Shown here: positions 1 to 9,394 of the stretch, piece by piece | How positions within the stretch are numbered: the stretch's first letter is position 1 | Layout: each line of letters starts with the position of its first letter | DNA from: Paractinoplanes ovalisporus | GTDB taxonomy: Bacteria; Actinomycetota; Actinomycetes; Mycobacteriales; Micromonosporaceae | Assembly (NCBI RefSeq): GCF_016834655.1 | Contig: NZ_JAENHP010000003.1 | Location: 372,001-436,000 of the forward strand | Reading direction: 5' to 3' | DNA length: 64,000 nt | The notes under the pieces: generated by a model | The model's input: the letters and a program-made list of their open reading frames with translations, nothing else | What the model was told of the DNA's origin: nothing | Database searches by the model: none | Made by a program: the position numbers and the translations under genes

Positions 1-201
1 CAGTGACACCGCGGACAGGACGATCGGGACGATCGACGCGAACTCCACCCCCATGCCGACCGGCGGCCGGAACGTGCGGGCCGGCGGCGAAGCGGTGCGG
101 AACCACTCGGCCGCAGCGTCGAAATCCTCCAGTTCCTGCGGGTAGGACTCGCGGACCACGACCTCACCGACGGCCCGGACCTCGCCCCAGTGTTCCTGCA
201 C
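1..201 (-). CDS. Hypothetical protein, N-terminal part only
   Basis: An open frame runs off the left edge of the window; 67 codons are visible. The GTG start at 201 is chosen because a GGAGGG ribosome-binding site sits 5 nt upstream. The visible part is acidic and then hydrophobic near residues 50-67 (VEFASIVPIVLSAV), which could be a strand or a membrane-proximal segment. It is divergent from the chemoreceptor-like gene, with about 25 nt between starts, so the two promoters must overlap the genes. I do not recognise the family. Confidence 0.55.
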   Translation of the reverse strand, partial: MQEHWGEVRAVGEVVVRESYPQELEDFDAAAEWFRTASPPARTFRPPVGMGVEFASIVPIVLSAVSL

Positions 202-225
202 GGCATCCCTCCACAGTCGACACTG

Positions 226-1434
226 ATGATTATGGTCGGCGGCACAAGACGACCCCTCAACTGGGCGTACCGGGAGCCGATACTTGCGGCCGTGACAGCG
301 CTCTGGGTTGCTCTGGCCGTCGTGGCCGCCGCCGTGGTGGCGTACCGGCTCGGCTCCGCTCGGCAGAAGAAGGCCGGCCTGCGGGAGATCGAGGAGGTTC
401 GCACCACCCTGACCGCCCTCGCCGACGAACGGCAACGGGAGATCGAGGAGTTGCTGACCGAACGCGAGAACCGCCTGTTCGACGCGCAGCAGGAACAGCG
501 CAAGAACAACCACCGGCTGCGCCGGCGGGCCCGCGAGGCGATCGACGAGTCGGGCGCGGTCATCACCGAGCGCCTGCAGGACGTGGTCGAGCAGGTGCAC
601 GCGGCCCGGGAGGCGGCCAACGCCACCCACAGCCGGGTCTCGGTCACCAGCGAGGCGGCGGCGGTGATGGTCAGCCGGGCCCGCTCGGCCGACCAGGCGG
701 CCACCGCGCTCAACGACAGCCTGCATCAGGTGGCCGGGGTCGCCGGCGTGATCCGTGAGATCGCGGCCCAGACCCGGATGCTGGCCCTGAACGCCACCAT
801 CGAAGCGGCCCGGGCCGGCGCCGCCGGCAAGGGGTTCGCGGTGGTCGCGGCCGAGGTGAAGAACCTCGCCAACACCACGGCCGAGTCGACCGAGCAGATC
901 GCCGCCACCATCTCGACCCTCGAGACGGACGTCGCGCAGATGGGCGGCACGCTCACCGCGATCGTCGGCGGGGTCGGCGAGATCGAGGCGGCGATGGGTT
1001 CGCTGGGCGGCATCGCCGACAACCAGCACGAGATCGTCGAGCGGCTCAACAGCACCGTCGACGCCACCATGGCCGAGATCCAGGACCTGTCCGAGGTCGC
1101 CGAGCGGCTCGAGCGGCGCCGCAACGAGCGGATGGCCGCGACCGGGCCGGTCCGGGTGACGGTCTCCGGGCGGTCCCCGGTCGGCGGTCAGCTGGTCGAC
1201 CTCAGCTCGGACGGCCTGGGCTGCCTGCTCCCGGCGAACGCGGGGGTGTCGGTCGGCGACCGGGTCACCGTCGAGGTCACCCTGTCCGGCTCGACGTTCA
1301 GCGTCGGCGGCGACGTGATGCGGCGCTCCGACCGCTCGGACGGCCGCGAGCTCGGCCTGAAGCTGACCGCGGTCGACGCGCAGGCCCAGCGCCAGATCGA
1401 GGCCCACGTGACCTCGGCCCTGGCCGCCAGCTGA
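226..1434 (+). CDS. Methyl-accepting-type signalling protein with C-terminal PilZ domain
   Basis: The protein is about 402 residues. One membrane helix (about residues 17-42) is followed by a long coiled coil. The canonical receptor hairpin tip (LALNATIEAARAG, then GFAVVAAEVKNLA) lies near the middle. The C-terminal ~105 residues look like PilZ: an RRNER (RxxxR) motif followed by DLSSDG (DxSxxG), the two c-di-GMP contact motifs. There is no periplasmic sensor loop and no obvious HAMP. It may therefore be a cytoplasm-facing platform that reads c-di-GMP rather than a ligand receptor. The start is uncertain: ATG at 226 or 232 has no clear Shine-Dalgarno, and GTG at 292 would remove the first 22 residues. 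It ends 2 nt from the convergent CHAT gene, leaving no room for a terminator. Confidence 0.85.
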   Translation: MIMVGGTRRPLNWAYREPILAAVTALWVALAVVAAAVVAYRLGSARQKKAGLREIEEVRTTLTALADERQREIEELLTERENRLFDAQQEQRKNNHRLRRRAREAIDESGAVITERLQDVVEQVHAAREAANATHSRVSVTSEAAAVMVSRARSADQAATALNDSLHQVAGVAGVIREIAAQTRMLALNATIEAARAGAAGKGFAVVAAEVKNLANTTAESTEQIAATISTLETDVAQMGGTLTAIVGGVGEIEAAMGSLGGIADNQHEIVERLNSTVDATMAEIQDLSEVAERLERRRNERMAATGPVRVTVSGRSPVGGQLVDLSSDGLGCLLPANAGVSVGDRVTVEVTLSGSTFSVGGDVMRRSDRSDGRELGLKLTAVDAQAQRQIEAHVTSALAAS

Positions 1435-1436
1435 CG

Positions 1437-4208
1437 CTACGAACCACCCAGACACACGAACGCGGTTCCCGCCGCGGCGCCCGCCAGCGCCGCGGCGGCC
1501 GTGTTTCCGGCGGCGAGAGCCCGATGGAAGCCGGCCATCACGTCGAGGGCCTGCTCGTCGGCGACCCGGGCCACGCTGGCCACCACGGTCGCGGTGCCGG
1601 CGGCCAGCAGCGCCGAGGCCATCCCGAACGTCTCGTCGCCCGGCCGCACCTCGCTCAGCCCGAGCTCGCAGCTCGACAGCACGACCAGGCCGGGTGCCCG
1701 TCCGAGGCGTTGCAGGTCATAGCCGAGGACCGGCCCGCCGGCCAGTTCCAGCGCCGAGAACAGCGCGTTCTCGGCCTCGTGGCGCCCGTGGGCGGCGAGG
1801 TGGGCCAGCCCGGCGCCGTCGAGCGCGGCCAGGGTCGCCGCGGGTCCGGCCCGGTCACCGGTGAGCACGACGGCCTGCGGGTACAGGGCCGCGATGTCGG
1901 CGATCTCGTCGGCGCCGCGGTCGTTACCGGGCCCGGCCACCAGCACGGTCGGGCCGTCGAAGCGCCGGCGGGACTCGTTGCCGGGCCCAGCCACCAGCAC
2001 GGGGCCGTCGCCGCGCCGGCGGGACTCGTTGCCGGGACCGGCCACCAGCACGGGGCCGGCGGCGGGTCGACGGCTGAGCTCGACGCGAACCTGCTCCCCC
2101 TCGCGGTGGGTGGCGTCCGCCCACTCGTTGCCGGGCCCGGCCATGAGCACGGAGCCGGCGGCGGGTCGACGGGACAGCCAGGCCGTGGCCGAGGGTGCGA
2201 CCGTCACCGGGCGGCCGGCACAGGCGGGCAGGGCGGCCCAGGGCGCGGTCATCAGCACGCCGGTCGGCACCACCACGAGGTCGCGGTCGCCGATGAGGGC
2301 GGAGATCGGCCCGAGCACGGCGGCTTCAAGGGCCTCCGCGTCGCGGCGGGTGGCCTCGGCGACCGCGACGGCCAGGCGTTTCGGCAGCGCTCGCCCGGCC
2401 GCGGTGTCCAGGTCGGCCCGCAGCCGCAAAACCGCCTCTTCGGCCATCGTCCACTCCCCCACGGGCGTCACGGTCGCACGGCTCGCGGTGATCACCAGCG
2501 CTTCGAGGCGGTCGCGGTTGCGCACGTACGCCACCAGGGCCGCCCCGCCCAGCCCGGCGCGCACGGCCGCCAGCGAGGCCAGCACCGGCCCGCCCGAGCC
2601 CACGCCCCGCTGCGACCAGGCGCTCTCCCGGATCTGCCGTTCCAGCGTCTCGGCCCGTCCGCGCAGCGACCCCGCCGAGCGGCCCTCCAACTCCGCCGCC
2701 CGCAGCGCGGACCGGGTCTGCCGCAGGTCTTCCAGGGCGGCCGCGACGGCGGGATCGTCCGGGGGCCGGGCCGGGGGCAGCAGCAGCGCCTGGGCTCGGG
2801 ACCGTTCCGACCAGCGGTGCACGGCGGCCGGCGAACCGCTCTCCAGTGCGGCGGCCAGCCCGGCCGCCGCGAGGTCGTGCCCATGCGCCGAGGCGCCGGT
2901 CTGCAGGTCGAGGCAGCCGAACCGGGCCCGGTGCCGGTGCAGGGCCGCCATGCCGGCCGCCAGCTCGCGCCCGGCCTCGGCGGGCCGCCCGGCGGCACGG
3001 GCCTGTTCCGCGCGGACCAGGCGGCGCAGCAGCCGCGTGTCGAGCCGGTCGTGCCGCCCGGCGCCGACCGTCAGCCCCGGGGTCAAGCGGAACGCGGGCG
3101 CCGGCCCCGGGGTCAAAGGGGAGGCGGGCGCCGGCCCCGGGGTCAAAGGGGAGGCGGGCGCCGGCCCCGGGGTCAAAGGGGAGGCGGGCGCCGGCCCAGG
3201 GATCAAGCGGGACGCCGGTGCCGGCCCCGGGATCACACGGGAGGCGGTCAGCAGGGCCACCCGGGCGTCCTCGGCCAGGCCGAGCCGGCGCAGCTCGGTC
3301 GCGAGCCGGCGGGCCCGGGTGGCGACCTGCTTCGACGGCGGTGAAGCGCGCAGCCCCAGCAGGGCGGCCAGCGCCGCGCGACGGGGATTGCCGCGCCGCA
3401 CGAACGCCGTACGGGCCTGTTCGGCCCATCCCGCGGCCGCCGCGGACCGCCCGGCGAGCAGGGCCGCCTCGGCCCGCACGTGCAGCGCCTCGGCGACGGT
3501 GTTGTCCTGCCCCTGGGAACGGCCCTGCTCGACGGCGAACGCCAGTTCGGCGTCGGCCGCCTGGAACAGCCCGGCCGCGACCAGGGCCCGCGCCCGCTCG
3601 ACGGCGAGCGTCGGCAACCGGCCCGGAACCACCCGCTCGTAGGTGACGCGGGCCGCCGCGAACCCGCCGAGCGCGGACGGCAGGTCACCACGCACCACGT
3701 CCAGGCAGGCCAGATTGACCTCGAGCAGGGCCGTCCCGACCTCGATGCCGTGGCGGCGGCACAGGCGCAGCGCCCGGGTCATGTCGTCGCGGGCCGGGCC
3801 GGCGCGACCCGATTCCAGGTGCAGCATGCCGCGGTTGTTGAGCACCTTGGCCAGGTCAAGGGGGTCGTCGCGTTCGGACAGCCCGGCGATGGCCCGGTCG
3901 AACCACGGCATGGCCAGGTCGGCCCGGCCGTTCCGGTTGAACAGCGCCGCCCGCTGGGCGTGCAGCACCGGGCGCCCGGCCTCGGGCGTGAGCTCTTCGG
4001 CCTGGTCGAGCAGCCGGTGGCCCAGGTCGACCCGGCCGCGCTCGGCCTCGGCCCAGGCCAGGGTGACTAGCACCCGTCCCCGGGCGGCCGGGTCACCGGC
4101 GCCGGTCAGCCGCAGGGCGGCCCGCAACCGGCGCACGGCCAGGGCGGGCCGGCCGTCGTCGCTGGCGGCCAGGCCCGCGGCGAACAGCTCGCCCGCCCGT
4201 CCGGTCAG
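1437..4208 (-). CDS. TPR-CHAT caspase-like protease
   Basis: The protein is about 923 residues if it starts at the CTG (4208) that overlaps the TGA of the upstream gene. No ATG or GTG is available nearby, so translational coupling or a rare start is inferred. Residues ~1-320 are Ala/Leu-rich helical repeats of TPR type. A 10-residue repeat linker (~320-378) and more helices follow, then a C-terminal CHAT domain (~590-923). The CHAT dyad is visible: His in LAAHGRHEAEN (~807) and Cys in VVLSSCELGLSE (~847). CHAT proteases are caspase relatives acting in conflict or cell-death pathways. In Craspase a TPR-CHAT protease cleaves a partner that controls an ECF sigma factor. It is the last gene of the S8/sigma/small-protein unit, and its substrate is unknown. 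Confidence 0.85.
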   Translation of the reverse strand: MTGRAGELFAAGLAASDDGRPALAVRRLRAALRLTGAGDPAARGRVLVTLAWAEAERGRVDLGHRLLDQAEELTPEAGRPVLHAQRAALFNRNGRADLAMPWFDRAIAGLSERDDPLDLAKVLNNRGMLHLESGRAGPARDDMTRALRLCRRHGIEVGTALLEVNLACLDVVRGDLPSALGGFAAARVTYERVVPGRLPTLAVERARALVAAGLFQAADAELAFAVEQGRSQGQDNTVAEALHVRAEAALLAGRSAAAAGWAEQARTAFVRRGNPRRAALAALLGLRASPPSKQVATRARRLATELRRLGLAEDARVALLTASRVIPGPAPASRLIPGPAPASPLTPGPAPASPLTPGPAPASPLTPGPAPAFRLTPGLTVGAGRHDRLDTRLLRRLVRAEQARAAGRPAEAGRELAAGMAALHRHRARFGCLDLQTGASAHGHDLAAAGLAAALESGSPAAVHRWSERSRAQALLLPPARPPDDPAVAAALEDLRQTRSALRAAELEGRSAGSLRGRAETLERQIRESAWSQRGVGSGGPVLASLAAVRAGLGGAALVAYVRNRDRLEALVITASRATVTPVGEWTMAEEAVLRLRADLDTAAGRALPKRLAVAVAEATRRDAEALEAAVLGPISALIGDRDLVVVPTGVLMTAPWAALPACAGRPVTVAPSATAWLSRRPAAGSVLMAGPGNEWADATHREGEQVRVELSRRPAAGPVLVAGPGNESRRRGDGPVLVAGPGNESRRRFDGPTVLVAGPGNDRGADEIADIAALYPQAVVLTGDRAGPAATLAALDGAGLAHLAAHGRHEAENALFSALELAGGPVLGYDLQRLGRAPGLVVLSSCELGLSEVRPGDETFGMASALLAAGTATVVASVARVADEQALDVMAGFHRALAAGNTAAAALAGAAAGTAFVCLGGS
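1922..2175 (-). repeat. Four-copy intragenic repeat in the CHAT domain
   Basis: Four near-identical copies of a ~28-bp core begin at 1922, 1976, 2027 and 2126 (spacings 54, 51 and 99 bp, all multiples of 3). Each encodes VL(V/M)AGPGNE. Normal CHAT domains have one such strand-loop before the helix carrying ...DEIADIAALYP, so three copies are extra. All keep the reading frame. Confidence 0.85.
3075..3247 (-). repeat. 30-bp tandem repeat, about 5.8 units
   Basis: Consecutive 30-bp units start at 3075, 3105, 3135, 3165, 3195 and 3225 (partial). The middle copies are identical or nearly so. On the coding strand each unit encodes a Pro/Ala-rich decapeptide (PGPAPASPLT), forming a flexible linker between two helical parts of the TPR-CHAT protein. 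Unit identity suggests recent expansion. Confidence 0.92.
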
Positions 4209-4651
4209 AGCACCAGCGATGGCGTCACCACCCGGCCGCCGCCGTTCTGCGCCTCCACCAGCAGCTGGGCCAGCCCGTGGGGGACCTCGTCGAAGACGAA
4301 CCGGCCGGCCCGGTCGGCGGTGACCGTGCGGGAGGCGGCCGGTTCGGGCAGCCGCAGCTCGACCCGCAGGGCAGCGCCGGGGGCGAGCCAGCCGTCGATC
4401 CGGACCAGGTTGTCGGGCCGCTCGACCACGGTGATCATGACCGTACGGCTGTCGGCCTCGAACGTGATCGTGCGGGTGCGCTCGGCCGCCCGGGCCCCCG
4501 AACCGGCGTACGCGGTCTCGGTCAGCCGGGCCACCTCGGCGTCGACCTGGTCGAGCTCGATCGCGAACAGCACCCGCTCGTCCAGGTCGGGCGGCGGCCG
4601 GTCCCACCGGGCGATGCGCTCGAGAATCTCGGCGTCCACGGGGTCGCTCAT
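4205..4651 (-). CDS. Small beta-rich protein between the sigma factor and CHAT genes
   Basis: The protein is 148 residues. The ATG at 4651 overlaps the sigma stop by one base (TGATG), so it is translationally coupled. Residues ~1-50 are charged and helical. Residues ~55-148 look like a beta-sandwich of the carboxypeptidase-regulatory/transthyretin type: hydrophobic strands with DGWLAPGAALRVEL and later DRAGRFVFDEVPHG. No membrane helix and no zinc-binding anti-sigma motif is seen, so it is not a standard anti-sigma factor. By position it could restrain the sigma factor, or be a substrate or adaptor of the CHAT protease. That role is inference only. Confidence 0.75.
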   Translation of the reverse strand: MSDPVDAEILERIARWDRPPPDLDERVLFAIELDQVDAEVARLTETAYAGSGARAAERTRTITFEADSRTVMITVVERPDNLVRIDGWLAPGAALRVELRLPEPAASRTVTADRAGRFVFDEVPHGLAQLLVEAQNGGGRVVTPSLVL

Positions 4652-5214
4652 CACGCACCCCACTTCGGGTCGGCCACCAGCATCCCGCGCAGTTTCTCGA
4701 GGCAGCGGCCGCGGGTCGGTCCGATGCTGCCGTGCGGCATGCCCAGCGCCGAGGCGATCGCCGAGTAGTCGGGGCGGTGCACCTCGGCCACGATGCTGAG
4801 CAGTTCACGGCAGCGCTCGGAGAGCCGGTTGAAGTGCCGCCACAGCACGGTGTCGCGCTCGTCGGTGAGCAGCCGGTCGTCCGGGGGCGGGCCGGGGTCG
4901 ACCGCGGTGTCGAGCACCGCCTCGGAGTCGGGAACGTCGCGGCGGCCGCGCTGCTGCCGGTGCCACGACTCGCGCCGGGTGGCGGTGATCAGCCAGGCCG
5001 TCACCGCGCGCGGCGTGCGGATCTCGTGGAGCCGTCGCAGCAGCTCCAGCCAGGTCGTCTGCACCACGTCGGCGGCGTCCTCGGCGGACAGTCCCTGCCC
5101 GCGGGCCACGCGCCAGAGCACCGGGTTGAGCTCGTGCACGAGTTCGCGCAACGATTCCCGGTCGCCGTCGCGGGCCCGTTCGAGCAGGGCGCCCAGACGG
5201 ACGTCAGCGGACAT
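4651..5214 (-). CDS. ECF-type sigma factor
   Basis: The protein is 187 residues. Region 2 (about residues 10-85) contains the DAADVVQTTWLELLRR helix and AVTAWLITATRRESWH. Region 4 (about 125-180) contains LSERCRELLSIVAEV and a helix-turn-helix ending SIGPTRGRCLEKLR. The ATG at 5214 (MSADVRL) is preferred over an upstream in-frame start. The gene overlaps the end of the S8 protease gene by 11 nt and the next gene by 1 nt, so all four genes are probably one transcript. It probably directs RNA polymerase to its own operon or a small regulon. The lack of a recognisable anti-sigma factor suggests control by proteolysis or by the small partner. Confidence 0.9.
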   Translation of the reverse strand: MSADVRLGALLERARDGDRESLRELVHELNPVLWRVARGQGLSAEDAADVVQTTWLELLRRLHEIRTPRAVTAWLITATRRESWHRQQRGRRDVPDSEAVLDTAVDPGPPPDDRLLTDERDTVLWRHFNRLSERCRELLSIVAEVHRPDYSAIASALGMPHGSIGPTRGRCLEKLRGMLVADPKWGA

Positions 5215-6253
5215 GGGGGCGGGCCAGGTCACCGGCGAAGTTGGCGGCCGAGAACGAGGTGCCGCTCCACCTGGCCCACTTGCCGCCGGGCATGGGCCCG
5301 ATCACGTCGACGCCGTCGCGGTAGCGGTCGACCCAGTCGCCGTAGTTGCTGAAGTCGGCGTGGTAGCGGCCGAAGCCGGCGCCGAGACCGGTGACGAACT
5401 CGAACGCGGCCGGATAGATCATCGATTCCGTCTGGTGGTCGTTGCCGGCCGAGGCGACCAGCGCGATACCCAGGTCGGCCAGAGGTTCGAGGGCCTTGCG
5501 GAGCGGGATGACGTTGTCGACGGGGTGGTCCTCGCGGCCGAAGGCCATGCAGACGACGTCGACCGGCCGTTCCCGGGGGTCGTAGTAGCTCGCCAGCCAC
5601 TCGAGGGCCTCGATGATGTTGTGTTCCTCGACCCGGCCCTCGTCGTCCATGACCCGCAGGGAGAGGACCTGGGCGCTGGGGGCGGCCATCCGGATCAGGC
5701 CGGCGATGAAGGTGCCGTGGCCGGCCGCGGATACGTCACCCGAGTGGACCTCCATGACCCGGCCCTCCCAGCGGTGGGTGGCATGCAGGTTCTCGGGGAG
5801 CAGCACGAACGGGTCGTCCGGCTCGGAGGCCAGCACCTCGTGGTCGTCGTGCACCCCGCTGTCGAGCAGGGCGACCACCGGGCGGCGCAGGTTGCCCTGG
5901 GGCTTGGTCAGACGGAAGGGCGGCGGTTTCATGTCGGCCGGGATGTCGGGCAGCTCGGACCATGAGGTGCCGTGACCCCAGTGGCGGCCCATGAGTTTGA
6001 AGGTTCCGCCGAGATACTTCGGATCGGGGCGGGAGCCGGCCCCGGGTCGCTCGTTGTCCAGCGTCTCGTGGATGTCGGTCGCGTTGCCGTCGCGGACCTC
6101 GACCACGGCGCGGCCGCCGGCACGGCGCCCGGTGTATACGAGGGGGCTCTTGTGGCCCCGGGTGTCCAGAAAGTCGTTCAGTTCCTCGACCTTCGCGGCC
6201 GTGAGGTCGCCGCCGAAGGTGAGGACGTCCGCGCTGTACCGTTCCGCTTCCAT
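5204..6253 (-). CDS. S8 (subtilisin-like) serine protease, cytosolic
   Basis: The protein is 349 residues, and ATG 6253 has GGAG about 6 nt upstream. The subtilase triad is complete: Asp131 in ALLDSGVHD, His179 in AAGHGTFIAG and Ser333 in SGTSFSAAN. The usual Pro after the Ser motif is Asn. No signal peptide or membrane helix is present, and the N-terminal ~120 residues do not resemble a secretion propeptide, so it should act inside the cell. The chain ends only ~16 residues after the catalytic Ser, shorter than most subtilases. It is the first gene of the operon with the sigma factor and the CHAT protease, implying a regulatory or defensive proteolytic cascade rather than nutrition. Confidence 0.9.
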   Translation of the reverse strand: MEAERYSADVLTFGGDLTAAKVEELNDFLDTRGHKSPLVYTGRRAGGRAVVEVRDGNATDIHETLDNERPGAGSRPDPKYLGGTFKLMGRHWGHGTSWSELPDIPADMKPPPFRLTKPQGNLRRPVVALLDSGVHDDHEVLASEPDDPFVLLPENLHATHRWEGRVMEVHSGDVSAAGHGTFIAGLIRMAAPSAQVLSLRVMDDEGRVEEHNIIEALEWLASYYDPRERPVDVVCMAFGREDHPVDNVIPLRKALEPLADLGIALVASAGNDHQTESMIYPAAFEFVTGLGAGFGRYHADFSNYGDWVDRYRDGVDVIGPMPGGKWARWSGTSFSAANFAGDLARPHVR

Positions 6254-6326
6254 GTCTGACTCCGCTGTGCAGAGGGATGGGCACCGGTGATGGGTCCGCG
6301 TGAAGCGCGCAGATACCTCATCGTGG

Positions 6327-6340
6327 CGAGCCCGGGCTCG
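6327..6340. promoter_or_regulatory. 14-bp perfect palindrome upstream of the S8/sigma/CHAT operon
   Basis: CGAGCCCGGGCTCG is a perfect dyad about 75 nt before the S8 start codon and just after the TetR gene. It could be an operator or a weak hairpin. In such GC-rich DNA a short GC palindrome may be chance. Confidence 0.3.
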
Positions 6341-6375
6341 GAACACAGCCGTCCGAACGGAGGATCGGACCCCCG

Positions 6376-6975
6376 CTAAGCGTCGGTGAAGACCTGCTCC
6401 ACCATGGTCAGCAGGGTGGCGGCGAGCAGGCGGTGCACCTGGGCACGGGTGAGCACGCCGCGTTGCAGCCATTCGCGGGCGGTCGAAACGGCCAGGCCCA
6501 CATAGGAGCGTGCCATCGCGTGCTGCGCCGGCCCCGAGCCGGTGAGGCCCACCGCCGTCAGCACCGAGTCGGCGGCGGCGTCGATGGCTTCGGCGATCAC
6601 CCGGTCGATGTCGGCGTCGCCGCCCATGCCGCCGGCCGTGATCGCGGCCAGCCACGAGCGGCTGTGCCGGGAGACCACGTCGAGGAACCAGCTCACGATG
6701 GCGTCGATGCGGGTCGGCAGGTCACCGTCGGGCAGGCCGGCGATCGCCACCTCGGGCACGGTGAGCATCACCCGGATGACGTCGAGATAGAGGTCCTTCT
6801 TCGTGCCGAAGTAGTGGTTGACCAGCCCCCGGGCCACACCGGCCGCGCGCGCGACGTCGGTCGTCGACACGTCGGCGTAGCCCCGCTCACCGAACAGCCG
6901 CACGGCGACGGACAGGATCTGCTCACGCCGCGCGTCCGGTTCCAGCCGGCGCCGCTGACCCGCCTCCACACTCAT
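6376..6975 (-). CDS. TetR-family transcriptional regulator
   Basis: The protein is 199 residues. The N-terminal TetR helix-turn-helix is clear: REQILSVAVRLFGERGYAD, then TTDVARAAGVARGLVNHYFGTK. The C-terminal ~130 residues form the helical ligand/dimer domain. It is divergent from the acyl-CoA dehydrogenase operon, and a 23-bp palindrome lies between the two starts. It probably represses that operon and itself, with an acyl-CoA or fatty acid as the likely inducer (inference from FadR/FasR-type TetR regulators). Confidence 0.9.
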   Translation of the reverse strand: MSVEAGQRRRLEPDARREQILSVAVRLFGERGYADVSTTDVARAAGVARGLVNHYFGTKKDLYLDVIRVMLTVPEVAIAGLPDGDLPTRIDAIVSWFLDVVSRHSRSWLAAITAGGMGGDADIDRVIAEAIDAAADSVLTAVGLTGSGPAQHAMARSYVGLAVSTAREWLQRGVLTRAQVHRLLAATLLTMVEQVFTDA

Positions 6976-6996
6976 CCAAATGACCTTAGGCCATCG

Positions 6997-7019
6997 CTTG
7001 TTGACACCGTGCCAACAAG
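6997..7019. promoter_or_regulatory. Palindromic operator between tetR and the acyl-CoA operon
   Basis: The dyad reads CTTGTTG-aCACcGTGc-CAACAAG: perfect 7-bp outer arms plus an inner CAC/GTG pair. It overlaps a TTGACA-like -35 element (7001-7006) that would serve the rightward operon. Its position and symmetry fit a TetR dimer-of-dimers site. Confidence 0.75.
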
Positions 7020-7035
7020 GCGAAAAGGTAGGGCC

Positions 7036-8188
7036 ATGCCCACCCCCGGACTGGACGGGTACACCCCGGCGTGGTTGAAGCCCGAACACGACGACCTCGC
7101 CGAGCTGGCCCGCACCTTCTTCACCAAGGAGGTGCTGCCGCACACGGCACGCCTCGAACAGCAGGGCCACCCCGACCGCGACCACTACCGGCAGGCCGGC
7201 GCGCTCGGGCTGCTCGGTCTCAGCGTGCCCGAGGAGTACGGCGGCGGGGGCGGCGACTTCACCCACGAGGCGGTGCTGCTGCACGAGCAGGCCGCGGTGG
7301 GCGAGGGCAGCCTGGGCCTGGCGGTGCACAGCGGCATCGTGACCGGCTACCTGGTGGCGTACGGAACCGAGGAGCAGAAACGGCGGTGGCTGCCCGGACT
7401 CTGCTCGGGCGACCTCGTGGGCGCGATCGGCATGACCGAGCCCAGCGGCGGCTCCGACCTGCAGGAGATCCGCACCCGGGCGGTCCGCGACGGCGACGAC
7501 TACCTGATCACCGGTTCCAAGACCTTCATCACCAACGGGGGCCTGGCCGACCTGCTCATCCTGGCCGTCAAGACCGACCCGTCGCAGCGGGCGGCCGGGA
7601 TCAGCCTGATCGTCTGCGAGCTGGGCGACGACTCCCCTGGGTTCCGCCGCGGGAGGCTGCTCGAGAAGATCGGCCTGCACTCGAACGACACCGCCGAGCT
7701 GTTCTTCGACGACTTCCGGGTACCCGCGTCGAATCTGCTGGAGAGCGAGGGGTCGGGCTTCCTGCAGATGATGCGGCAACTCCCCCAGGAACGCCTCGTC
7801 ATCGGCGTCGGCGCGGTGGCCGCGATGCAGCGGGCGGTCGAGCTGACCACGGCGTACGCGAAGGAACGGACCGCCTTCGGCAAGCCGCTGATCGGGCACC
7901 AGAACACGCGGATGGTGCTCGCCGAATGCGCCACCCGCACCCGGGTGTCGCGCGTCTTCCTCGACGACTGCATCACCCGGCACGCCCGCGGTGAGCTGGA
8001 CGTCGCCACCGCCGCGATGGCCAAGGCGTGGCTCACCGAGGGGCAGTGCGAGGTGGTCGACCGGTGCTTGCAGATCTTCGGCGGCTACGGGTACACCACG
8101 GAGTATCCGATCGCGCGGATGTACGCCGACGCTCGCGTCCAGAAGATCTACGGCGGCACCAACGAGATCATGAAGGAGCTGATCGCCC

Positions 8189-8199
<11 letters not shown>
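7036..8199 (+). CDS. Acyl-CoA dehydrogenase
   Basis: The protein is 387 residues, the usual family length. It catalyses the FAD-dependent first step of beta-oxidation. Signatures include [13 protein letters not shown] and, near the end, [23 protein letters not shown] with [15 protein letters not shown]. The catalytic Glu is expected in the last ~25 residues, consistent with GGTNEI. The ATG at 7036 has an AAGG-type ribosome-binding site. The stop overlaps the start of the thiolase gene, and the gene heads a four-gene operon under the TetR palindrome. Confidence 0.93.

Positions 8200-9393
<1,194 letters not shown>

Positions 9394-9394
<1 letters not shown>

Noticed and set aside
3..758. A plus-strand open frame at the left edge
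   Set aside because: Arg/Pro/Gly-rich translation without motifs. It overlaps the better-supported minus-strand start at 201 and the MCP gene.
3075..3247. Regular 30-bp direct repeats reminiscent of a CRISPR array
   Set aside because: Units are contiguous with no spacers, keep the reading frame and encode a Pro/Ala linker in the CHAT gene.
4205..4651. Calling the small protein an anti-sigma factor
   Set aside because: No membrane helix, no zinc-binding anti-sigma motif and a beta-rich composition. Only its position suggests the role.
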